A stretch of 7,427 nt of DNA, taken from assembly GCA_964626415.1 (NCBI GenBank), contig CAZVFH010000042.1, positions 1 to 7,427 of the forward strand, written 5' to 3'. This document shows positions 1 through 4,191 of this stretch, one piece after another (within the stretch, counting starts at the first letter, position 1; every line of letters begins with the position of its first letter). The notes under the pieces were generated by a model that worked only from the letters and a program-made list of their open reading frames with translations, made no database searches and was not told where the DNA came from. The position numbers and the translations under genes are program-made. The DNA is from CAZVFH01 sp964626415. GTDB lineage: Bacteria; Patescibacteriota; UBA1384; XYA2-FULL-43-10; CAINNR01.

Positions 1-611
1 ACAGCGCCACCATAGACAATCGAGGTTTTTAGTCCAACGACTTCTCGGATTGCAGACATTACTTTTGCTGCATACTCCGGAGTTGCAGGTTCTTTTGCCC
101 CGACTGCCCAAATCGGCTCGTAAGCGATGACTACTTTTTCGTAATCAGATTTTTTCGTGTCTGATAATAACTTTTTAAGTTCAGAAATAACTTTGTCGGC
201 AGAGCTTGAGCTTTTTTCCGTCTCGCCAACACAAATAATCGGCGAAATTTCGGCATCAATTGCCGTTGCTACTTTCCTTGAAACAATCTCCGATGTCTCG
301 GAAAAATATTTTCGTCGCTCGGAGTGGCCAATAATCACATATTCGGCAATATTTTTTATCATTTTGGCTGAAATTTCACCGGTATATTCGCCCTCAGAAA
401 GGTAGTGGATATTTTGAGCTCCGAGCGCAATATTTTCTGTTTCTCTGTGAATTACTTCGGAAACCGGCGCCAAAAAAATTGCTGGCGGACAAAGCACAAC
501 TTCTAAATTGGAAAAATTCTCGATACCGTCGCGAATTGAAGTCGCTAAAATAATGGCATCTGATAAGTTGCCAAACATCTTCCAATTACCAATAACGATC
601 GGCCTGCGCAT
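1..611 (-). CDS. tpiA: Triosephosphate isomerase, 3' end cut by window edge
   Basis: Interconverts dihydroxyacetone phosphate and glyceraldehyde 3-phosphate in cytoplasmic glycolysis. The first 203 residues of a usual ~250 are present; the reading frame is open to base 1, so the C-terminus lies outside the window. Visible family motifs are GNWKM with substrate-binding Asn9 and Lys11, IGHSERR with catalytic His96, and AYEPIWAVG with catalytic base Glu165. The phosphate-binding YGGA begins at residue 200. Catalytic loop 6 reads WAVGAKEPATP, where most homologues have a GTGKTATP-like sequence, so the loop tip is divergent although the catalytic residues are intact. The start at 611 is fixed by a strong Shine-Dalgarno (GGAGGGG) 4 nt upstream and by the N-terminal MRRPIVIGNWK. 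It follows the EF-Tu-domain-like gene after 152 nt containing two potential hairpins. The identification is secure. Confidence 0.97.
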   Translation of the reverse strand, partial: MRRPIVIGNWKMFGNLSDAIILATSIRDGIENFSNLEVVLCPPAIFLAPVSEVIHRETENIALGAQNIHYLSEGEYTGEISAKMIKNIAEYVIIGHSERRKYFSETSEIVSRKVATAIDAEISPIICVGETEKSSSSADKVISELKKLLSDTKKSDYEKVVIAYEPIWAVGAKEPATPEYAAKVMSAIREVVGLKTSIVYGGA

Positions 612-615
612 TTAT

Positions 616-622
616 CCCCTCC
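616..622 (-). promoter_or_regulatory. Shine-Dalgarno of tpiA
   Basis: Reads GGAGGGG on the minus strand, 4 nt before the ATG at 611. It fixes the tpiA start. Its first base is also the outermost base of the stem at 622-655. Confidence 0.75.
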
Positions 623-655
623 GGCGCACCATTAAAAATATGATAGTCTGCGCCG
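622..655 (-). other. Possible hairpin in the tpiA leader, touching the ribosome binding site
   Basis: Bases 622-628 (CGGCGCA on the plus strand) are perfectly complementary to 649-655 (TGCGCCG), giving a 7-bp GC-rich stem around a 20-nt AT-rich loop. The stem ends at the Shine-Dalgarno, so folding in the mRNA could affect tpiA translation. This is seen in the sequence only; no known riboswitch or leader family was recognised. Confidence 0.35.
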
Positions 656-720
656 CCCCACGAAGTGAGCATTTGTTTGCGAGGTTGTAGCCCCCGAAAC
701 AAATTCGAACGAAGTGGGGC
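655..720. repeat. GC-rich imperfect inverted repeat upstream of tpiA
   Basis: The outer arms GCCCCAC (655-661) and GTGGGGC (714-720) pair perfectly over 7 bp. Inner arms at 671-678 (ATTTGTTT) and 697-704 (AAACAAAT) pair over 8 bp, with further G-C pairs towards the loop. The segment is much richer in G and C than the surrounding intergenic DNA. Its CCCCCGAAAC core resembles the CCCGAAAC core (minus strand) of the repeat at 1095-1213. It is probably a dispersed palindromic repeat and may also end transcription from the upstream gene, but no clear U-run follows it. The rest of the gap (721-763) shows nothing recognisable. Confidence 0.5.
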
Positions 721-759
721 AATCCAACTCAAAAAAATAGACACAGATTTCGAATTTTA

Positions 760-780
760 AGATTTACTGAAGGTAAATCT
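760..780 (-). terminator. Weak hairpin across the stop codon of the EF-Tu-domain-like gene
   Basis: Arms at 760-767 and 773-780 are perfect 8-bp complements around a 5-nt loop, and the TAA stop (764-766) lies in one arm. The stem is AT-rich and is followed on the minus strand by TAAAATT rather than a proper U-tract. A role as intrinsic terminator or 3'-end stabiliser is possible but unproven. Confidence 0.25.
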
Positions 781-1018
781 TATATCCTTCCCGAACTTTG
801 CCAGTTACCGAAAGTCCAATTTCATCGCCAACTTTTCCTTCTTCAATCGGCTTGCGATCGATTTGCATCGACTCGACCGTTTCCTCAAGCTCTTCGCCAC
901 CGCCGACAATTTTGATCTTGTCGCCAACTTTCAGTGGAATCTCCAATTTGACAACACAAGCAGAGACATGAGGAAAATAGTGGCTAACAATACCAACCAA
1001 CTTTTCACTTTCGCTCAT
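764..1018 (-). CDS. Stand-alone EF-Tu domain-2-like protein (translation elongation factor-like)
   Basis: An 84-aa protein with the beta-barrel pattern of domain 2 of EF-Tu-type translational GTPases. It has VGIVSHYFPHVSACVV (residues 8-23), the LKVGDKIKIVGG turn (29-40), VESMQIDRKPIEEGKVGDEIGL (48-69) and the closing strand REGYKIYL (76-83). There is no GTPase domain. Similar small proteins are annotated as translation elongation factor-like, and the fold also forms the C-terminal domain of U32 peptidases; no peptidase gene lies next to it here. The molecular role is unknown; RNA or protein binding is an inference. The start is supported by a strong Shine-Dalgarno and an upstream promoter, so it appears to be an independent transcription unit. 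Family assignment is good, function is not known. Confidence 0.85.
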   Translation of the reverse strand: MSESEKLVGIVSHYFPHVSACVVKLEIPLKVGDKIKIVGGGEELEETVESMQIDRKPIEEGKVGDEIGLSVTGKVREGYKIYLQ

Positions 1019-1023
1019 AATTT

Positions 1024-1030
1024 CTCCTTT
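1024..1030 (-). promoter_or_regulatory. Shine-Dalgarno of the EF-Tu-domain-like gene
   Basis: Reads AAAGGAG on the minus strand, 5 nt before the ATG at 1018. It is the best ribosome binding site in the window. Confidence 0.75.
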
Positions 1031-1035
1031 CGTTT

Positions 1036-1075
1036 ATTATACCTAAATTATAGATTAGTTAGGAAAACAAAACAA
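1036..1075 (-). promoter_or_regulatory. Promoter of the EF-Tu-domain-like gene, with two overlapping-range -10 boxes
   Basis: Two consensus TATAAT boxes lie at 1047-1052 and 1036-1041 on the minus strand. The distal one has TTGTTT (1070-1075) at exactly 17 bp as a partial -35. Transcripts would start near 1040 or 1029, giving a short leader that carries the Shine-Dalgarno. It lies just downstream of the repeat at 1095-1213, which may separate it from uvrC transcription. Confidence 0.55.
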
Positions 1076-1094
1076 GTGCCCAAAATCCCCGCAT

Positions 1095-1213
1095 TGTCAC
1101 CCCGAACTTGCATGCCATGGCGACATGCCAAGGTTTCGGGATCTCAGTAATCAAATGAATAATGCTGAGACGCTGAAATCCTCCAAAGGCGGACATGTGA
1201 ATTCAGCATGACA
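1095..1213. repeat. Multi-hairpin intergenic repeat element between uvrC and the EF-Tu-domain-like gene
   Basis: The 119-nt element is bounded by TGTCA (1095-1099) and its complement TGACA (1209-1213). Inside are three consecutive stems. CCCGAA (1101-1106) pairs with TTCGGG (1135-1140), extended by CTTG with CAAG and by CATG with CATG. TCTCAG (1142-1147) pairs with CTGAGA (1165-1170). GCTGAA (1172-1177) pairs with TTCAGC (1202-1207). No reading frame of note is contained. The architecture, with CCCCGAAC, TTCGGGATCTCAG, GCTGAAAT and TTCAGCATGACA blocks, matches a type of dispersed palindromic repeat seen in many bacterial genomes. It lies directly after uvrC, so it could also act as a transcript end. 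Copy number in this genome cannot be judged from one window. Confidence 0.7.
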
Positions 1214-1245
1214 TTTGAAACATATTTCAAAGCACCGATTCAAAT

Positions 1246-2511
1246 TTATTTTGCGCCAACCAAACTTTTCCGATGTAACTTTCGATAGTAACTTTGTGAA
1301 AATCGATGAGCTTCATCTCGAGCAATAATTGCCAAATTTTTTAACTCTTTGTTTTTTTGAAAAACTTTCGCCAGATCAGCTGATGAAAAGTGAAATTCAT
1401 CTTTTTTTCGGTTTGCTCCTTTTGCGATTGCGATAATTGGAATTTCAAGTTTTGTTTTCTTTATTTTAGATGAAACAACTTTCAGATGGGTTACTCCTCC
1501 GTCAATAACGATTAAATCCGGCTTTTGCCAATTGTTTTTTAGTCGGCGACGAATGACTTCCTTCATCATCGCCAAATCATTAGCACTGGAAACAGTTTTG
1601 ATTTTGAATTTTTTATACTCACTTTTATCAATTTTTCCCAAAGATAAAACTGTCATCGAGCCAACAGCAAAATTACCACCAATATTGGAGATATCATAGG
1701 CCTCGATTCTTGGAAATATTGAGTTGTCTAAAATTTCTTGATAATTATCTTTTACGCCAACGGAAAAACGATTCAAATGATCAAGGGCAAAAATTTTGTC
1801 ACGAACGAGCGCTGCTTCTTCATACTTTTTACTCTGACTTAATACTTTCATTTCTTTTGCAAACTCGGAGATTATTTTTTTCTTTTTTCCAGACAAAAAA
1901 AATCGTAAAAATTCAATTTGCTTTTTTGTTTCCTTTATTTTTGCAATATCAACACATGGCGACAAACATAAATTTATATCGCCATAAAGACAAGCTCGAC
2001 TGATTTTTTGCTGGCGAGTAAATTTATTTTTTGAACAATTTGCATACGGGAAAATTTTTCGCAAAACTTTCATCGCTCGTTTTAAAATATCACCGGAGGG
2101 AAAAGGGCCAAAATAGTAAAAATTTTTATCTTTAAGGTCGACATTTTTAACTCGGCGAATTTCAACTTTTGGAATCTTCTCTTTTGAAATTTCAATGACG
2201 CAATAACTTTTATCATCTTTTTGTCTGGTGTTATACTTTGGTTTAATTTTATTTATTAATTCTGCCTCTAAAAGAACTGCTTCAATTTCCGAATCGGTTT
2301 CAAACACTTTAATTTCTGCAACTTTTTTAACCATTTCGACGACCCATGAACTTCGACCTTTAACTTCATTTTCAACTGAAAAATAACTTCGGACTCTCGT
2401 ACGAAGATTTTTTGCTTTTCCAATGTATAAAATCTTTCCAGATACATCAAAAAATTGATAAACTCCGAATGAAGTCGGAAGGTTTGATATGGTATTTTTA
2501 GAAATTGACAT
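1246..2511 (-). CDS. uvrC: UvrABC excinuclease subunit C, lacking the C-terminal HhH domain
   Basis: UvrC makes both incisions around a DNA lesion marked by UvrAB in nucleotide excision repair. The N-terminal GIY-YIG nuclease has GVY at 16-18, YIG at 29-31, Arg37 and the probable metal-binding Glu82 in VLLEAELI. Four cysteines (159, 174, 182, 186) match the spacing of the [4Fe-4S] ligands of the E. coli protein in the last two intervals, with a slightly longer first interval. A UvrB-interacting UVR motif occupies about 222-246 (KKYEEAALVRDKI). The RNase H-like nuclease runs from about 268, with candidate catalytic Asp273 (AYDIS), Asp337 (VIDGG) and His402 (RDEAHRF). The protein ends at 421 aa, just after this domain, whereas classical UvrC is about 600 aa and continues into a tandem helix-hairpin-helix. 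The end is a clean TAA. It starts 12 nt after the SWIM gene without a visible Shine-Dalgarno. Confidence 0.96.
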   Translation of the reverse strand: MSISKNTISNLPTSFGVYQFFDVSGKILYIGKAKNLRTRVRSYFSVENEVKGRSSWVVEMVKKVAEIKVFETDSEIEAVLLEAELINKIKPKYNTRQKDDKSYCVIEISKEKIPKVEIRRVKNVDLKDKNFYYFGPFPSGDILKRAMKVLRKIFPYANCSKNKFTRQQKISRACLYGDINLCLSPCVDIAKIKETKKQIEFLRFFLSGKKKKIISEFAKEMKVLSQSKKYEEAALVRDKIFALDHLNRFSVGVKDNYQEILDNSIFPRIEAYDISNIGGNFAVGSMTVLSLGKIDKSEYKKFKIKTVSSANDLAMMKEVIRRRLKNNWQKPDLIVIDGGVTHLKVVSSKIKKTKLEIPIIAIAKGANRKKDEFHFSSADLAKVFQKNKELKNLAIIARDEAHRFSQSYYRKLHRKSLVGAK

Positions 2512-2523
2512 TATGTAATTATT

Positions 2524-3261
2524 TTATTGGTTTGCGTCATATATTTTTAGAAGTGGCTCTTCCCAACCGAAACAAGTTTCTTTCTCGGCTAATTTTGAAA
2601 ATGTTGTTATGCACTTTTCGTCCAATATAGCAAATTTCTGAAGGACTAAAACCACCGACTCAATAAATCCGCCGATTGTTCCATCGGAATCATCAATACC
2701 GCCACAAGTTAATTTTTTATCAATTCGCAAAATCAAATCAATTAAAAGCTGTGAAGTATGGGAGCAAACTGGTAATCCTGAAACGATTTTTGCCAAACGA
2801 TTGCAACCCTCGATAAGAAAACTTTGATATTGAAACCAAATTCGCGATGGTCCGTTATAAGGTTTAACGTATTTCATCGCATCCCTGATATCGGCTTTTA
2901 CTTTGATAATTTCAGATTCCGATAACTCACCGACTTTTCCGCTGCAAACGACTTGATGGTTTAGCTCTTTTTCTTCCTTTGATAATTTGTGACCACCAAT
3001 AATTGCATAAATTGCAACTGCGATCATGTGTTTGCATAAAGTTTCATTTTGCCCCAAATAGCAATCACAATCGCCGACATCATAATCACTAATAGAAACA
3101 AAAACATTATAAAGCGATCCGCCGACGACTTCAGCCGAAAAACCGTTAAATGTCGGTTTGAGTTTTTGGACTTTTCCTTTTTCATACAAATTAACCGCTT
3201 TATTCCAAGTCGCTTCATCAATACCAAATTTAATTTCCTCCAAATCATATTTCGGTTTCAT
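2524..3261 (-). CDS. SWIM zinc-finger domain protein of unknown function
   Basis: The frame extends to an ATG at 3294 (256 aa), but a good promoter would start transcription near 3291, downstream of that codon. I therefore prefer the ATG at 3261 (245 aa, MKPKYDLEEIKFG), which has a weak GGAA before it; 3279 is also possible. Numbered from 3261, Cys65, Cys67, Cys76 and His78 form the zinc-binding SWIM signature CxCx8CxH (CDCYLGQNETLCKH). The preceding region (about 10-60) has the short beta-rich lead-in usual for SWIM domains. The C-terminal half is predicted mainly helical and contains a distinctive GGIDDSDGTIGG stretch near 188-199. SWIM domains bind DNA or protein partners; no enzymatic domain is visible, so the role here is unknown. 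It is followed closely by uvrC, with which it may be cotranscribed. Confidence 0.8.
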   Translation of the reverse strand: MKPKYDLEEIKFGIDEATWNKAVNLYEKGKVQKLKPTFNGFSAEVVGGSLYNVFVSISDYDVGDCDCYLGQNETLCKHMIAVAIYAIIGGHKLSKEEKELNHQVVCSGKVGELSESEIIKVKADIRDAMKYVKPYNGPSRIWFQYQSFLIEGCNRLAKIVSGLPVCSHTSQLLIDLILRIDKKLTCGGIDDSDGTIGGFIESVVLVLQKFAILDEKCITTFSKLAEKETCFGWEEPLLKIYDANQ

Positions 3262-3297
3262 TGTTCCATATTTTATCATTAAAACATTACACATAGT

Positions 3298-3326
3298 ATT
3301 CTAATGCTATACATCTGTTTCTGCAA
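3298..3326 (-). promoter_or_regulatory. Promoter of the SWIM protein gene
   Basis: On the minus strand TTGCAG (3321-3326) and TAGAAT (3298-3303) are separated by exactly 17 bp, a good sigma-70-type pair. Initiation would be expected near 3291. This makes the ATG at 3294 unusable and favours 3279 or 3261 as the SWIM start. The palindromic repeat at 3345-3383 lies about 20 bp upstream of the -35 box. Confidence 0.6.
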
Positions 3327-3344
3327 AAAATCAGGTTATCTTGC

Positions 3345-3383
3345 CACTTCTCTACTTCGCAGTATAGAAGTGAAATGCTAATC
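3345..3383. repeat. 39-nt palindromic direct repeat, copy 1 (downstream of the trpR-like gene)
   Basis: Matches 3674-3712 at 37 of 39 positions in the same orientation. Bases 3345-3372 form a 28-bp palindrome (CACTTCT...AGAAGTG) with two mismatched pairs. Bases 3373-3383 are a tail (AAATGCTAATC) that is not part of the palindrome but is also conserved. The last sense codon (GAT) and TAG stop of the trpR-like gene lie inside this tail. It could be an upstream operator for the SWIM promoter, a transcript-end hairpin or a recombination end; no U-run follows the hairpin. Confidence 0.9.
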
Positions 3384-3656
3384 TTTTTTGAGTAATTTAT
3401 TCAATACTGGACTGCCTTTTGTTTTAAAGTATATTTTATTAATAGTCCCGGAGGACATTCCCATTAAATCTTCAATTTCGGTGAAAGTATGTTTTTCAAA
3501 CAAAAATTTTACTGCCATAATTCGACGAGAAATATCTTTAATTTCTGCTGATGACAAAATTGACTGAAAAAAATCAATAAAATCGTCTTTTTCTAATTTA
3601 GTCAAAAGATTAAATAATAACTCTTTTGCTTCTTTATCTATCCCAAATTTTGGCAT
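3378..3656 (-). CDS. TrpR/YerC-like DNA-binding regulator
   Basis: A 92-aa all-helical protein of the Trp repressor superfamily, closest in appearance to the YerC/YecD group. The region SSAEIKDISRRIMAVKFLFE (35-54) followed by a helix-turn-helix, HTFTEIEDLMGMSSGTINKIY (56-76), mirrors the typical arrangement of E(L)xxxxxRxxxAxxLL, T(Y/F)xEIExxTGxSxxTIxR in that group. The recognition-helix part (MSSGTINKIY) differs from the usual STATISRVK, suggesting its own DNA target. Whether it binds tryptophan cannot be told. The gene is bracketed by two copies of a palindromic repeat, one of which abuts its promoter, so autoregulation is a reasonable inference. No Shine-Dalgarno is seen; with a transcript start near 3660 the message would be nearly leaderless. 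Confidence 0.85.
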   Translation of the reverse strand: MPKFGIDKEAKELLFNLLTKLEKDDFIDFFQSILSSAEIKDISRRIMAVKFLFEKHTFTEIEDLMGMSSGTINKIYFKTKGSPVLNKLLKKD

Positions 3657-3666
3657 AATAAATTTA

Positions 3667-3675
3667 TTATATCAC
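3667..3675 (-). promoter_or_regulatory. Extended -10 promoter of the trpR-like gene
   Basis: Reads TGATATAAT on the minus strand: a perfect TATAAT (3667-3672) with an extended TGN element, and no recognisable -35. Initiation would be expected near 3660, about 4 nt before the start codon. The TG of the element is formed by the edge of the palindrome at 3674-3701, which then covers the spacer and -35 region. A protein bound there would block RNA polymerase. Confidence 0.6.
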
Positions 3676-3712
3676 TTCTCTACTGCGCAGTATAGAAGTG
3701 GAATGCTAATCG
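3674..3712. repeat. 39-nt palindromic direct repeat, copy 2 (candidate operator of the trpR-like gene)
   Basis: Same repeat as 3345-3383. Here the 28-bp palindrome (3674-3701) has a single mismatched pair, at the eighth base of each arm, and a perfect 12-bp core TACTGCGCAGTA (3682-3693). The tail GAATGCTAATC follows at 3702-3712. It lies 17 bp upstream of the trpR-like start codon and abuts the -10 box. Spacing between the two copies is 329 bp, one gene plus one repeat. The remaining gap up to 3788 shows no further clear signal. Confidence 0.9.
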
Positions 3713-3788
3713 AAATTACTAATACTAGCGATGAAAAACAAATAAACAGCTACAAAAAACAGTTATGGAAAATCAAATAAAAAAAATT

Positions 3789-4151
3789 CTAAATTATTTT
3801 ACCCGCTTCAGATTTTAAAATAGTTTCTCGCGAGTGTCTTGCAATTATTACTGCAATTGCTGTATATAAAACCGGACTTTTTTCCCAATCGTTTTGATCA
3901 GTGTCGACTATCCTGCCAGCTAATATTTCAATCGGATCATTTTTCATTTTCCCTACCTCGATTTGAACTTTACGATCGAAGCCCCGAGATATTCTTTTAA
4001 TTCTGCGGGCAAACTCTAATATTTCGGTTGCTTTTAAGCAAGCATTTCTTAAGTCAACCGTTTTCTCTGGTTGCTTCGACGGTTGAATTTCAAGGGGTTT
4101 AATGTATTCATCCAGCTCGTCGTTATGAGTCGGTCCTTCGACTTCCGCCAT
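3789..4151 (-). CDS. Hypothetical protein, 120 aa
   Basis: I do not recognise this family. The ATG at 4151 is chosen because AGGA lies 5 nt before it; the frame continues upstream to a TTG at 4181 (130 aa) that has no ribosome binding site. From the ATG, residues 1-30 are acidic, polar and probably disordered. Residues 34-66 are probably a basic amphipathic helix (ATEILEFARRIKRISRGFDRKV). A further conserved-looking stretch KNDPIEILAGRIVDTDQNDWE lies near 70-90, and a hydrophobic segment VLYTAIAVIIARH at 94-106 could be a buried helix and is too short and charged at its end for a convincing membrane anchor. It lies 40 nt after proS in the same direction, so it may be the last gene of that operon. 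The ordinary base composition and stop codon argue for a real gene. Confidence 0.7.
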   Translation of the reverse strand: MAEVEGPTHNDELDEYIKPLEIQPSKQPEKTVDLRNACLKATEILEFARRIKRISRGFDRKVQIEVGKMKNDPIEILAGRIVDTDQNDWEKSPVLYTAIAVIIARHSRETILKSEAGKII

Positions 4152-4156
4152 TTTTT

Positions 4157-4160
4157 TCCT
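4157..4160 (-). promoter_or_regulatory. Shine-Dalgarno deciding the start of the 120-aa hypothetical gene
   Basis: AGGA within an A-rich stretch on the minus strand, 5 nt before the ATG at 4151. It favours this start over the TTG at 4181. Confidence 0.6.
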
Positions 4161-4191
4161 TTTTTTATTCCAATATAACAAATACTAAAAA

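Noticed and set aside
394..690. Open frames on both strands over the tpiA start region
   Set aside because: They overlap the well-supported tpiA frame and have no family features; they are shadows.
1710..2003. Plus-strand 97-codon frame inside uvrC
   Set aside because: It lies wholly antisense to intact uvrC and has a low-complexity F/L-rich composition expected of a shadow.
2524..2570. Frameshift or truncation at the end of the SWIM gene
   Set aside because: The frame runs cleanly to TAA with a plausible helical C-terminus and normal spacing to uvrC.
3303..3309. AATGCTA as a third partial copy of the repeat tail
   Set aside because: A 7-nt match is too short in AT-rich DNA and the palindrome is absent.
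3345..3712. The palindromic repeats as XerCD dif-like sites or integron attC sites
   Set aside because: The arms do not contain the usual TTATGTTAA-type half-site or the attC core GTTRRRY; kept only as a general repeat-bounded unit.
3345..3712. A CRISPR array
   Set aside because: Only two copies, separated by a gene rather than by short spacers, and no cas genes.
3789..4151. Resemblance of the hypothetical protein to RNA polymerase omega subunit
   Set aside because: Only a loose similarity around FARRIKRISRG and PIEILAGRI; the usual N-terminal omega motif is not visible, so no function is assigned.
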